Shown: in pieces, positions 21,210 to 29,364 of the stretch
Numbering within the stretch: the stretch's first letter is position 1
How the letters are laid out: each line of letters opens with the position of its first letter
The notes under the pieces: model-generated
The model's database searches: none
Seen by the model: only the letters and a program-made list of their open reading frames with translations
What the model was told of the DNA's origin: nothing
Assembly: GCA_009784565.1 (NCBI GenBank)
Contig: WRBL01000002.1
Span: 1 to 55,202 of the forward strand
Source of the DNA: Streptosporangiales bacterium
GTDB lineage: Bacteria; Actinomycetota; Actinomycetes; Streptosporangiales; Streptosporangiaceae
DNA: 55,202 bases
Direction: 5' to 3'
Program-made: the position numbers and the translations under genes

Positions 21210-22064
21210 GTGTCCATGGGACCCACTGTCCGGAGGCGGAGGCTCGGTACCGAGCTGCGCAAGCTCCGCGAGAAGAGCGGTTTCAAACTGGAAGAGGTAG
21301 CCGCCGAACTCGGCGTGGCCCCCTCCACTCTGTCGCGCATCGAGACCGGCAAGGCGCCGACGAAGTCGGCGTACCTGAACCAGATGCTCGAGATGTACGG
21401 CGTGAAGGCCAGCGACCAGCGGCAGGTCCTGGTCGACATGGCCCGAGAAGGCCACCGCAAGGGCTGGTGGGCCGCCTACGACGACGTCCTGCCCAGCGGG
21501 TTCGACATCTACGTCGGGCTGGAGGCCGAGACGACGGCCGTCCGCAGCTACGAGGTGTCGGCGGTGCACGGCCTGCTCCAGACGGCCGACTACGCCCGCG
21601 CCGTGCTGCGGGAGATGTACCCCCGGCACACGACGGAGCAGATCGAGCGCCTGGTGGATCTCCGGATGGCCCGTCAGCGGCGCCTCGACGACGAACCGCC
21701 GCTTGAGGTGTGGGCGATCCTGGACGAGGCGATCATCCGCCGGACCGTCGGGGGACCGGAGTGCATGCGCCGCCAGCTGGAACACCTCGTGGCGGAGGGG
21801 GAGCGGCAGGGCATGACCATCCAGGTGCTGCCGTTCGCGAGCGGCGCGCACGCCGGGCACGGGGGACCCTTCTCCATCCTTGAGTTCCCCGACCGGGACG
21901 ACGCCGAGGTCGCCTACATGGAATCGGGCGCCGGACACATCTACCTGGAAAAGGACAAGGAGGTGCGGGCCCGGGCCGAGGCCTTCGACCGGCTCCGGGC
22001 GGCCGCGCTGTCGCCGTTCGAGTCCGCGGACCTGATCGGGGAAGCCGCGCGCGCACTCACCTGA
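21210..22064 (+). CDS. XRE-family regulator with DUF5753 domain
   Basis: The 284-residue protein has an N-terminal Cro/C1 helix-turn-helix (LGTELRKLREKSGFKLEEVAAELGVAPSTLSRIETGKAP, residues 9-50). A DUF5753 domain follows (residues 85-275), with ARSYE-like AVRSYEVSAVHGLLQTADYARAVL and LEFPDRDDAEVAYMES. Family members such as WhiJ of Streptomyces control development or secondary metabolism, usually with a DUF397 partner, present here directly downstream. GTG 21210 follows GGAGGTGATC, a very strong ribosome binding site. The operator upstream suggests autoregulation. Confidence 0.93.
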   Translation: MSMGPTVRRRRLGTELRKLREKSGFKLEEVAAELGVAPSTLSRIETGKAPTKSAYLNQMLEMYGVKASDQRQVLVDMAREGHRKGWWAAYDDVLPSGFDIYVGLEAETTAVRSYEVSAVHGLLQTADYARAVLREMYPRHTTEQIERLVDLRMARQRRLDDEPPLEVWAILDEAIIRRTVGGPECMRRQLEHLVAEGERQGMTIQVLPFASGAHAGHGGPFSILEFPDRDDAEVAYMESGAGHIYLEKDKEVRARAEAFDRLRAAALSPFESADLIGEAARALT

Positions 22065-22117
22065 GTTTGGGACGGCCGACCGGCCGTTTCATGGGGGAAA
22101 CACATAGGAGGGATCGG

Positions 22118-22327
22118 ATGGAGATCGATCAGGCCAAGCTGCACTGGTTCAAGAGCTCGTTCAGTGCCGCGGGCAACTGTGTCGAGGTTGCTCACCTTCC
22201 GGGCGGCGGGGTCGCGCTCCGGGACTCCAAGGACCGGGCGAAGCAGCCGCACGCCTACACGCGGAGCGAGTGGGACGCGTTCCTGCGCGGCGCCAAGAAC
22301 GGCGAGTTCGACCAGCCGCTTGTCTAG
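22118..22327 (+). CDS. DUF397 small protein
   Basis: A 69-residue DUF397 protein with the family pattern WFKSSFSAAGNCVEVAHLPGGGVALRDSKD and then SEWDAFLRGAKNGEFD. DUF397 proteins are partners, and in some cases antagonists, of the XRE regulator encoded next to them. ATG 22118 follows AGGAGGGATC. It lies 53 bases after the XRE stop and is the last gene before the terminators. Confidence 0.93.
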   Translation: MEIDQAKLHWFKSSFSAAGNCVEVAHLPGGGVALRDSKDRAKQPHAYTRSEWDAFLRGAKNGEFDQPLV

Positions 22328-22377
22328 CGAGCTTTCTGCACGCTCATACCAACTCGCGCGGTCGTGTCCCGGCGTAA

Positions 22378-22399
22378 CGCGGAGGTTGCCGCCTCCGCG
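22378..22399 (+). terminator. Hairpin after the DUF397 gene
   Basis: CGCGGAGG and CCTCCGCG pair perfectly around TTGCCG. It is the first of two consecutive hairpins. Confidence 0.45.
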
Positions 22400-22425
22400 C
22401 CAGGGCTGACCCGGAGCAGAGAGAC

Positions 22426-22460
22426 GGCGGGTTCCCGTTGCGGTGCGGGAACCCGCCTTT
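22426..22460 (+). terminator. Intrinsic terminator after the DUF397 gene
   Basis: GGCGGGTTCCCG at 22426-22437 pairs exactly with CGGGAACCCGCC at 22446-22457 around an eight-base loop and is followed by TTT. This is the best intrinsic terminator in the first half of the window. It could also stop transcripts from the converging XRE gene. Confidence 0.75.
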
Positions 22461-22614
22461 CCCATGTCTGGAACGACCAGTCCGGGCCGGCCGGGGCCGT
22501 CCGCCCGTCGTGTCAGACCGGACCCGCCGTCCTTGGCGCTGCGAAGGAAAGCATCTCACCCCCGGGACGGGAAGGCCAGCGCCGGCCCCGCCAGGTGTGT
22601 CGCGGCCGGCGAGC

Positions 22615-23505
22615 CTACTCGTCACGGTCGGCCTCCAGCTCCCGGATGACCCGGTCGAGGATCGCCGGAGTCTGCTGCGGCTGGCTCGCCACGATGCTCA
22701 GCCGCTCCAGCGCGAGCAGGTACCGGTCCACCTCGGCCGGCTTGTCCAGGTACAGGGCGCTGGTGAGGTTCTCGACGTAGACCACGTCGGGCAGGTCGCG
22801 CTCGGCGAAGCGGAGGATGGAGAAGCCGGTGGGCGCCGCGTAGCCGCCCACGTTGTACGGGATCACCTGCAGGGTGAGGGACGGGCGCCCGATCTGCTCC
22901 CGCAGGTAGCGCAGCTGGCCCAGCTGGACGTCGATGCCGGCCACCGGCCGCCGCAGCGCGGCCTCGTCGATGATGCCCCAGAGGCGCAGCTTGCCGTCGC
23001 GGAACCGCCGCTGCCGCTCCTTGCGGAGCACGACATGCCGCTCGGCCTCGTCGATCGGGAAGTCGCCGAGCGCGATCACCGAGGAGGCGTAGTCCTCGGT
23101 CTGCAGCAGTCCGGGGATGAACTGCGGCTCGTAGACGCGGATGGAGCGCGCGGCCTCCTCCATGCCGACGTAAGCCTGGAACCATTCCGGAAGGATGTCG
23201 TGATACCGCTGCCACCAGGCGGGCCGGTTCGCCTGTTCGGCCAGGCGCAGGAGCTGTTCCCTCTCATCGCCTTCGACGTCGTAGAGCGTGAGCAGGTCCA
23301 GCACGTCGATCTCGCGGATGGCGTTGCGCCCGAGCTCGATGCGGCTGATCTTCGATTCCGAGGCCCGGATCTCGGCGGCCGCCTCCCGGGCGGTGATGCC
23401 CTTGGCGTCGCGGAGCTTGCGCAGCTGGCTGCCCAGAAGTATCCGGAGTACGGTCGGCCCGTCGGAAGAGTCAGGCACGGCGGCCAACCTCCTCAGCATT
23501 GGCAT
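22615..23505 (-). CDS. Second XRE-family regulator with DUF5753 domain
   Basis: The 296-residue protein has a helix-turn-helix at residues 25-65 (LRKLRDAKGITAREAAAEIRASESKISRIELGRNAI) and DUF5753 after it (SIRVYEPQFIPGLLQTEDYASSVIAL, RQRRFRDGKLRLWGIIDEAALRRPVAG, LRFAERDLPDVVYVENL). It resembles the regulator at 21210 only in domain layout; sequence identity looks low outside motifs. It has no DUF397 gene beside it and converges on the first XRE-DUF397 unit, so it may share that partner or stand alone. The start is ATG 23505; ATG 23499 is equally possible. Confidence 0.92.
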   Translation of the reverse strand: MPMLRRLAAVPDSSDGPTVLRILLGSQLRKLRDAKGITAREAAAEIRASESKISRIELGRNAIREIDVLDLLTLYDVEGDEREQLLRLAEQANRPAWWQRYHDILPEWFQAYVGMEEAARSIRVYEPQFIPGLLQTEDYASSVIALGDFPIDEAERHVVLRKERQRRFRDGKLRLWGIIDEAALRRPVAGIDVQLGQLRYLREQIGRPSLTLQVIPYNVGGYAAPTGFSILRFAERDLPDVVYVENLTSALYLDKPAEVDRYLLALERLSIVASQPQQTPAILDRVIRELEADRDE

Positions 23506-23596
23506 GGCGCTCAGGGCACGGGGTCGCGTTCATGGATTTCCGTAATGCAATTGCGTGACGGAGCCGCGCTCTGGAACCGAGCTCCCACGCCTCTGA

Positions 23597-23618
23597 TGAT
23601 ATCTCATATGGGATATCA
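23597..23618. promoter_or_regulatory. Operator B, matching operator A
   Basis: TGATATC and GATATCA flank TCATATGG. Against the core of operator A the differences are only at positions 4, 8, 10 and 19 of 22, giving a shared TGAWATC, three bases, TATGGGATWTCA pattern. It lies 92 bases upstream of the XRE start on the minus strand. A common repressor or cross-control is likely. Confidence 0.7.
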
Positions 23619-23729
23619 CGCCAGGGTGCAAACCCCTAGATTTCCCGCCCCGGTGCCCCGGCACCCTGGAAGAACGCCCGCCAGAGCGCTTCCGGGGGCC
23701 GGAGCGGGGGTGTCGCCCCTCCTCGCGCA

Positions 23730-23766
23730 ATTGTGCATGCACAATGCCTTTAGTGCATGCACAATA
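23730..23766. promoter_or_regulatory. Two tandem GTGCATGCAC palindromes, 20 bases apart
   Basis: ATTGTGCATGCACAAT at 23730-23745 is a perfect 16-base palindrome. A second copy of its core, GTGCATGCAC with flanking AAT, is at 23753-23765. Centres are exactly 20 bases apart, two helical turns, as for a cooperatively bound dimer pair. Which factor binds is unknown. Confidence 0.65.
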
Positions 23767-23865
23767 CGAGAGTGGTTCGCGGACTGGTTTCCCCTGTGGT
23801 GATCTGACCGTTGCTGAATGGCGGAATACGATGATGAACGAATCATAATTCGGCCCGGATATCCG

Positions 23866-24879
23866 TTACCAGCGGCCGTGGATCCGGGCCCGGAAATACT
23901 TGTCGTAGAGGTCGCCGATCCGGGACAGGGCGGCGTCGCTGAGCGGCGGAAGGTCCGCCGCGGCCGCGTTCTGGGCGGCCTGGGCCACGTCGCGGGCCCC
24001 GGGGATCACCGTGGTCACGCCAGGCTGCTGAAGGACCCAGCGGACCGCCGCCTGCGCCGTGGTCGTTCCCGGGGGGACCGGCCCGGTGAACGCGTCCGGC
24101 GAGCCGACGGCGTCCCCGAACTCGGCCGCGGCCCGGACACCGTCGGCGAAGTCCACGCCGGAGAACGTCTCCCCGACGTCGAACGCCTCCCCGTTCCGGT
24201 TGTAGGTGCGGTGGTCGCCGGACGCGAAGGTGGTGTCGAGGGTGTACTTTCCCGACAGCAGGCCGGACGCCAGGGGCACCCGGACGATGATCCCGACCCC
24301 GGCCGCCGCGGCCGCCGGGAGCACCTCCTCCAGCGGCTTGCGGCGAAACGCGTTGAGGATGATCTGCACGGATGCCACGCCCGGGCGCTTGATCGCCTCG
24401 AGGGCCTCGGCGCAGGTCTCCACGCTGACGCCGTAGGCGGCGATCCGGTCCTCGGACACGAGGGTGTCGAGCGCGTCGTAGACCGCGTCCGTGGAATACA
24501 CGGGCGTCGGCGGGCAGTGCAGCTGCACCAGGTCCAGGCGCTCGACGCCGAGGTTCGCCCGGGACCGGTCGTTCCAGGCCCGGAAGTTCTCCAGCACGTA
24601 GTTCGACGGGATCTGGTCCACGCGGCGGCCCATCTTGGTGGCGACCGTGACGGGCGAGCCGGCGTTGCCCGCCAGGAACCGCCCGATGATCTGCTCGCTG
24701 CGCCCGTCGCCGTAGACGTCGGCCGTGTCGAAGAACGTGACCCCGTCCTCCGCCGCGGCCCCCAGCACGCCGAGGGCGTCCGCCTCGCTGACGTCGCCCC
24801 AGTCCCCGCCGTACTGCCAGGTGCCGAGGCCGATGACCGAGACGTGCTTACCGGTTCTCCCGAGAATTCGCTGCTCCAC
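23866..24879 (-). CDS. Aldo/keto reductase
   Basis: A 337-residue NADPH-dependent aldo/keto reductase of the YdhF/Tas-like type. The catalytic tetrad is visible: Asp and Tyr in FFDTADVYGDGRSE, Lys in TVATKMGRR and His in LVQLHCPP. The cofactor end (TTVIPGARDVAQAAQNAAA) is at residues 288-306. Carbonyl substrate unknown. GTG 24879 has TAGGAT eight bases upstream and no ribosome binding site, so it is probably leaderless. It diverges from the MATE gene with a 43-base gap. Confidence 0.94.
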   Translation of the reverse strand: MEQRILGRTGKHVSVIGLGTWQYGGDWGDVSEADALGVLGAAAEDGVTFFDTADVYGDGRSEQIIGRFLAGNAGSPVTVATKMGRRVDQIPSNYVLENFRAWNDRSRANLGVERLDLVQLHCPPTPVYSTDAVYDALDTLVSEDRIAAYGVSVETCAEALEAIKRPGVASVQIILNAFRRKPLEEVLPAAAAAGVGIIVRVPLASGLLSGKYTLDTTFASGDHRTYNRNGEAFDVGETFSGVDFADGVRAAAEFGDAVGSPDAFTGPVPPGTTTAQAAVRWVLQQPGVTTVIPGARDVAQAAQNAAAADLPPLSDAALSRIGDLYDKYFRARIHGRW

Positions 24880-24887
24880 GGATCTCG

Positions 24888-24915
24888 ATCCTACGGCCGG
24901 CGCCCCGGCTACAAT
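24888..24915. promoter_or_regulatory. Divergent leaderless promoters of the reductase and MATE genes
   Basis: On the minus strand TAGGAT (24888-24893) ends eight bases before the reductase GTG. On the plus strand TACAAT (24910-24915) ends seven bases before the MATE GTG. Both -10 boxes fit within the 43-base gap, so each promoter's -35 region lies in the other gene or promoter. Confidence 0.55.
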
Positions 24916-24922
24916 CGGGCGG

Positions 24923-26218
24923 GTGCAGAGCCTGGACCGTCGTATCGTCAGGCTCGCGGTGCCGGCGCTCGGGTCGATCGCGGCCGAGCCGCTCTACAAC
25001 CTGGCCGACACCGCCATCGTCGGGCACCTGGGCCGGCAGGCCCTGGACTCCCTGGCCATCGCGGTCTCCGCCCTCGCCATCATGGCGTGGGTCGCCCTGT
25101 TCCTCACGACCGCCACGACCTCCGCCGTCGCCCGGATGGCCGCGTCCGGCGACACCGACGGCGCGGGACGGGCCGTCGGCGCCGCCTACCTCGCGGCGGC
25201 CGGAATCGGCGTCGTCACGTCCGCTGTCCTGGCCGGCGCGGCACCGGGACTGGCCTGGCTGCTGGGCGCCCGGGGCCCGGTGCTCGCCGGGGCGGCCGGC
25301 TACCTCCGCGTGTCCGCGGCGGGCGTGCCGTTCCTCTACCTGTCGTATGCCGGGAACGGGCACATGCTCGGGCTGGCGAATCCCCGCACGCCGCTGCGGG
25401 TGGCGGTCAGCGCCAACGTCGTGAACGTGGCCCTGGAAGCGGCGCTGGTCTTCGGCGCGCACACGGGCCTGCTGGGCTCGGCCGCGGGGACGGTCGCCGC
25501 GCAGGCGTTCGCCGCGGCGTCCTACGCCCTCGCGTCGTGGCGCTCGGCGTCGATCGCGCCGGGGCGCCCCACCGGTCCGGAGCTCCGGCTGCTGCTGCGT
25601 GACGGGCACCGGCTGTCGGTGCGGACGATCGCGCTGGGCGTGGTGCCGCTGGCCGCGGTCGCCGTGGCCGCGCGGCTGGGGCCGGTGCCGCTGGCGGGCC
25701 AGCAGATCGCGAACCGGCTGTGGAACGTCCTGGCGACGTCGCTGGACGCCCTCGCCGTTCCCGCGCAGGTGTTCGTGAGCTCGGCGATCGGCGCCCGCGA
25801 CCCCGGGGCCGCCGAGCGCACCGGGCACCGCACCCTGGTCATCGGTTTCGCCGTCGGGTGCGCGTTCGGCGTCGTCACCGCCGCGCTGGCGCTCGGCGCG
25901 CCGAGCCTGTTCACGGGCGACCCGGCCGTCCGGCGCGCCGCGGTCATCGGCCTCGTCGCGGCCGCCGCCACCCAGCCGCTGGCGGCGCTCGCGTTCGTGC
26001 TCGACGGGCTCATCCTCGGCATCGAGGACTACCGGGCGATGCGCCGCGCGATGATCGGCGCCATCGCTGCGTTCGCCCCGGTGGCCGCCGCCACGGCGGC
26101 GTTCCACGGGCTCGGCCTGCCCGGCGTGTGGGCCGCCCTCGGCCTGTGGCTGGCGGCCCGGGCCGGCCTGCTCTACCGGCGCTGGAGCGCCCACGTCCGG
26201 GCGGGGGGAACGCGATAG
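24923..26218 (+). CDS. MATE-family efflux transporter (DinF-like)
   Basis: A 431-residue protein with about twelve hydrophobic segments and the MATE pattern: VPALGSIAAEPLYNLADTAIVGHLG at residues 11-35, the matching second-half start LSVRTIALGVVPLAAVAVAARLGPVPLAGQQIANRLW, and IEDYRAMRRAM near the end. It resembles DinF-type exporters that use H+ or Na+ to extrude organic cations. Substrate unknown. Its stop overlaps the -10 box of the next gene. Confidence 0.92.
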   Translation: MQSLDRRIVRLAVPALGSIAAEPLYNLADTAIVGHLGRQALDSLAIAVSALAIMAWVALFLTTATTSAVARMAASGDTDGAGRAVGAAYLAAAGIGVVTSAVLAGAAPGLAWLLGARGPVLAGAAGYLRVSAAGVPFLYLSYAGNGHMLGLANPRTPLRVAVSANVVNVALEAALVFGAHTGLLGSAAGTVAAQAFAAASYALASWRSASIAPGRPTGPELRLLLRDGHRLSVRTIALGVVPLAAVAVAARLGPVPLAGQQIANRLWNVLATSLDALAVPAQVFVSSAIGARDPGAAERTGHRTLVIGFAVGCAFGVVTAALALGAPSLFTGDPAVRRAAVIGLVAAAATQPLAALAFVLDGLILGIEDYRAMRRAMIGAIAAFAPVAAATAAFHGLGLPGVWAALGLWLAARAGLLYRRWSAHVRAGGTR

Positions 26219-26221
26219 CGT
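26216..26221 (+). promoter_or_regulatory. -10 element TAGCGT upstream of the quinone reductase gene
   Basis: TAGCGT includes the MATE stop codon and ends eight bases before ATG 26230. There is no ribosome binding site, which suggests a leaderless transcript. Confidence 0.45.
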
Positions 26222-26229
26222 GGGGCACT

Positions 26230-27198
26230 ATGAAAGCCGCTGTGTACCGCATGACGGGATCCGCCCGTGACGTCCTGACCGTCGAGAACGTGGACCGGCC
26301 CGAACCCGGGCCGGGCGAGGTGCTGGTCAGGGTGCATGCCTCCGGCGTGAACCCGACCGACTTCAAGACCCGCGCCGGGGCGACCCCGCGCCCGATCGAC
26401 GAGTTCCAGGTCCCGAACCAGGACGGCGCCGGCGTGATCGAGGCCGTGGGCGAGGGCGTGGACCCGGCCCGGGCCGGCCAGCGGGTCTGGGTATGGTTCG
26501 CCGCCTTCAACCGCCGCTGGGGCACGGCGGCGGAGTACACCGTGGTGCCGTCCCGCCAGGCCGTGGAGCTTCCCGGGAACGCCTCGTTCGAGCTCGGTGC
26601 CTCCCTGGGAGTCCCGGCCATGACCGCGCACCGGGCCCTGTTCGCCGACGGGCCCGTCGAGGGCAAGACTGTGCTGGTCGCCGGCGGCGCGGGCGCGGTC
26701 GGCCACTTCGCGATCGAGCTGGCCAGGCACGCCGGCGCCCGCGTGGTGACCACGGTCTCCGGCGAGGAGAAGGCCGACCTGGCGCGCCAGGCCGGCGCCG
26801 ACCTGGTCGTGAACTACAAGGACAAGGACGCGATCGACCAGGTGCGGGCGTTCGCCCCGCAGGCCGACCGGATCGTCGAGGTCGCGCTCGGCGCCAACCT
26901 GGAACTCGACCTGGCCGTCTCCGGGCCGCGGACCAGCGTGGTCACCTACGCCGCCGACGGAACCGACCCCGTGATCCCCGTCCGCGCCTGCATGGGCGCC
27001 AACGTGAACCTGCGGTTCATGCTGCTGTACGGGGTGCCGGACGAGAATCTCGACCAGGCCGTCACGGACATCACCGGAGCGCTCCGGAGCAGCGCCCTCA
27101 CCGAACTGCCGGCTCACCGCTTCTCGCTCGACGACGCGGCCGCCGCCCACGAAGCCGTCGAGAACGGCGCGGTCGGCAAGGTCGTCATCACGCCCTGA
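26230..27198 (+). CDS. Zinc-independent MDR oxidoreductase, NADPH:quinone reductase type
   Basis: A 322-residue medium-chain reductase. The GroES-like N-terminal domain begins MKAAVYRMTGSARDVLTVENV and has HASGVNPTDFKTRAG; the nucleotide domain has VLVAGGAGAVGHFAIELARHAGARVVTT with the AxxGxxG motif. The zinc-binding cysteines of alcohol dehydrogenases are absent, as in quinone oxidoreductases. The C-terminus (HRFSLDDAAAAHEAVENGAVGKVVI) is typical. Reduction of a quinone or enone with NADPH is likely; the physiological substrate is unknown. Confidence 0.94.
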   Translation: MKAAVYRMTGSARDVLTVENVDRPEPGPGEVLVRVHASGVNPTDFKTRAGATPRPIDEFQVPNQDGAGVIEAVGEGVDPARAGQRVWVWFAAFNRRWGTAAEYTVVPSRQAVELPGNASFELGASLGVPAMTAHRALFADGPVEGKTVLVAGGAGAVGHFAIELARHAGARVVTTVSGEEKADLARQAGADLVVNYKDKDAIDQVRAFAPQADRIVEVALGANLELDLAVSGPRTSVVTYAADGTDPVIPVRACMGANVNLRFMLLYGVPDENLDQAVTDITGALRSSALTELPAHRFSLDDAAAAHEAVENGAVGKVVITP

Positions 27199-27255
27199 GG
27201 CCCGCCCCGGCCGGTCCCGCGCGCCGCCGGCGCGGGGCCGGGGCCGGCGGTGAGA

Positions 27256-27261
27256 TACGGT
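27256..27261 (+). promoter_or_regulatory. -10 element TACGGT upstream of the MFS gene
   Basis: TACGGT ends nine bases before GTG 27271, and there is no Shine-Dalgarno sequence. The transcript is probably leaderless or has a leader of a few bases. Confidence 0.4.
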
Positions 27262-27270
27262 CTTATACCC

Positions 27271-28566
27271 GTGAGCCCGAACAAAGCACGCCGAGCGGAA
27301 ACGGCGCTGCTCGTGGTGGGCGTCGCCGCCCTGGGGTACAACCTGCGCGGCGCGATCACCAGTCTTCCCCCGCTCTTTCCCGAGCTGACCCAGAGCCTGC
27401 GGCTGTCGGCCGCCGAGGTATCGTTCCTGGCCGCGGTGCCGGTGCTGTGCTTCGGCGTGGTCTCCGGGTTCGCCGCCTGGTTCGCCCGCCGCCTGGGCGA
27501 GGAACTCGTGCTGGGCATCGCCGCGGTCGTCCTGACGGCGGGCCTGCTGCTGCGGGCGGCCGCCCCGGGGGTCCTGCTGTTCCCCGGCACGGTCCTGGCC
27601 GCGGGCTCGATCGCGGTCATGAACGTCCTGTTGTCCAGCCTGATCAAGCGGCGCTGGCCCGAGCGGGCCGGGATGCTGATCGGCGTCTACATCACGGCCC
27701 TGTCCCTCGGCGCGATCACCGGTTCCCTGGGGGCGGTGCCCATCTGGGATGCCTCCGGCGGCTCGGTGTTCCTGTCCCTGGGCTGGCTGGCCGCCCCGGC
27801 CGCGCTGGCCGCGGTGGCGTGGGCCCCCCAATTGCGGTACCGAACGGGTCTTCGTTCCCCCGCCGGCCCGGCCGCCGCCTCGCCCCCGCCCCGGGTGGCG
27901 GTCCATAGACACGCGCTGGCGTGGCAGGTCATGGCGTTCATGGGCATCCAGAGCCTGCTGTACTACGGGGTCCTGTCCTACCTGCCGACGATGCTGCGCG
28001 ACCGCGGGGCCAGCGCGGCGGCCGCCGGGAACCTGGCGGCCCTGATGGGCGTGGGCAACCTGGCCGTGTCCCTGATCGTCCCGATACTGGCCCAGCGGAT
28101 GCGGTCCCAGCGCGCCCTGGTCGTGCCGACCGTGCTCGCCCTGGCGGTGGGCCTGGCGGGAACGGTGTACGCGCCGCTCGGCTCGGCGCCGCTGTGGGTG
28201 CTGATCCTGGGCGCGGGCCAGAACGCGGCCCTGAGCCTGGCCATCTTCTTCACGATGGCCCGGGCCCCGCACCCGGCCGCGGCCGCCTCGCTGTCCGGGC
28301 TGGCCCAGGCCGCCGGGTACCTGCTGGCCACGGTCGGGCCGCTGGAACTCGGCTTGCTGCACTCGGCCACCGGAAGCTGGAACCCGCCGCTGATCGTGCT
28401 GTTCTCGCTCAACGCGGTGCTGATGGTCGCGGGGCTGCTGGCGGCCCGGGGCCGCGTCCTGCCCGACGGGACACTGGGCCATCCCGGGGGACGGTCCCCC
28501 GCGGCCCCCGATGAAAGGGCGACGTTATGCATGCGCCGGCACCGGTCGGGTTCGACCTGGACCTGA
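27271..28566 (+). CDS. MFS transporter, CynX/NimT type
   Basis: A 431-residue protein with about twelve membrane segments. The NLRGAITSLPPLFPELTQSLRLSAAEVSFLAAVPVLCFG start and the LSSLIKRRWPERAGMLIGVYITALSLGA loop are typical of the CynX/NimT (cyanate or nitroimidazole) MFS branch. Substrate unknown. GTG 27271 is preferred over GTG 27250, which lies upstream of the -10 box. The last 40 bases overlap the HAD gene in another frame, giving an unrelated Arg-rich C-terminal tail. Confidence 0.92.
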   Translation: MSPNKARRAETALLVVGVAALGYNLRGAITSLPPLFPELTQSLRLSAAEVSFLAAVPVLCFGVVSGFAAWFARRLGEELVLGIAAVVLTAGLLLRAAAPGVLLFPGTVLAAGSIAVMNVLLSSLIKRRWPERAGMLIGVYITALSLGAITGSLGAVPIWDASGGSVFLSLGWLAAPAALAAVAWAPQLRYRTGLRSPAGPAAASPPPRVAVHRHALAWQVMAFMGIQSLLYYGVLSYLPTMLRDRGASAAAAGNLAALMGVGNLAVSLIVPILAQRMRSQRALVVPTVLALAVGLAGTVYAPLGSAPLWVLILGAGQNAALSLAIFFTMARAPHPAAAASLSGLAQAAGYLLATVGPLELGLLHSATGSWNPPLIVLFSLNAVLMVAGLLAARGRVLPDGTLGHPGGRSPAAPDERATLCMRRHRSGSTWT

Positions 28567-29153
28567 CGCTGATCGACTCGCGGCGGGCGATCATGGCGTC
28601 GTTCGCCGCGACCGCGGAGGCCACCGGGGTGGCGATCGACCCGGCGGGAGTGGAGTCCCGGCTCGGGATCAAGCTGGAGGACGAACTGTCGCACTGGTTC
28701 GCCCCCGGGGCGATCGGCGGCGCGGTCGAGATCTACCGGGCGCACTACGCGCGGGTCGCGGCCGGGCTTACGGAGGTGCTGCCGGGCGCCGCCGCCGCGC
28801 TGGACGCGGTCCGGGCCTCCGGAGCGCGGGCCGTGGTGATCACCGCTAAGTACGTGGTGCCCGCCCGGGCCGCCCTGGAGGCGACCGGGCTGAACGCCGA
28901 CGACCTGTTCACCGAGCGGCACGGCCCGGAGAAGGCCGAGGTCCTGGCCGAGATCGGCGCCGGGGTCTACGTGGGCGACACGCCGGCTGACATGGCCGCC
29001 GCCCGCGCCGCGGGCGCGGCCGCGGTGGGGGTCGCGACGGGAGCGTTCAGCGCGGACACCCTGACGGAGTCCGGCGCGGACGTTGTCCTGGCGTCGCTCC
29101 TGGACTTCCCGGCCTGGTACGGCACGGCGGTCTCCGGGGCCGGCCGCGGCTGA
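28527..29153 (+). CDS. HAD-family hydrolase
   Basis: A 208-residue HAD phosphatase of the phosphoglycolate phosphatase-like group. Motif I is GFDLDLTLIDS with nucleophile and acid/base Asp, motif II is AVVITAKY (Thr), the Lys comes in HGPEKAE, and motif IV is VYVGDTPADMAAARAAGA. A helical cap lies between residues 20 and 90. Substrate unknown. ATG 28527 follows GAAAGGG. It overlaps the MFS gene, so the two are probably co-expressed. Confidence 0.92.
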   Translation: MHAPAPVGFDLDLTLIDSRRAIMASFAATAEATGVAIDPAGVESRLGIKLEDELSHWFAPGAIGGAVEIYRAHYARVAAGLTEVLPGAAAALDAVRASGARAVVITAKYVVPARAALEATGLNADDLFTERHGPEKAEVLAEIGAGVYVGDTPADMAAARAAGAAAVGVATGAFSADTLTESGADVVLASLLDFPAWYGTAVSGAGRG

Positions 29154-29260
29154 CCCGGCGCCGCGGCCGGCGGAGCCGGTGTTCCTCTGCCGGGCCGCTG
29201 CGGTATGTGCATCGCGTCAGAGAAGACCGGATCGGCTCGCCCGGGACCGCCCCGGTACTT

Positions 29261-29320
29261 GATCATGAAAATGATCTTGGCGGGGCAGCCGTACCCCACT
29301 GCGTGACCCCCGCCAAGATC
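29261..29320. repeat. Double palindrome / terminator-like element after the HAD gene
   Basis: GATCAT-GAAA-ATGATC (29261-29276) runs into GATCTTGGCGGGG (29273-29285), which pairs exactly with CCCCGCCAAGATC at 29308-29320 around a 22-base loop. It lies between two converging genes. It can act as a bidirectional terminator, but the two alternative foldings sharing one GATC make it look like a dispersed repetitive element. Copies elsewhere cannot be checked here. Confidence 0.6.
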
Positions 29321-29364
29321 CTCAGTCCGCCCTGGCCCCGGGGCCGGGGCGGGACGCCGGGGCG

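Larger units (their letters stand above)
23506..23865. other. 360-base regulatory region upstream of the second XRE gene
   Basis: I see no convincing gene here; short minus-strand frames lack family resemblance and steady codon bias. The region holds operator B (23597-23618) and two GTGCATGCAC palindromes (23730-23766). Only the minus-strand XRE gene starts from it; the aldo/keto reductase gene ends at its far side. Confidence 0.65.

Noticed and set aside
22344-22625. Minus-strand frame of 93 codons after the DUF397 gene
   Set aside because: It spans the two hairpins including the terminator and lacks a plausible start signal or motif. It overlaps the end of the XRE gene, so I treat it as non-coding.
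23530-23846. Short minus-strand proteins of about 70 residues in the XRE upstream region
   Set aside because: They lack ribosome binding sites, run through two palindromic operators and have no steady codon bias.
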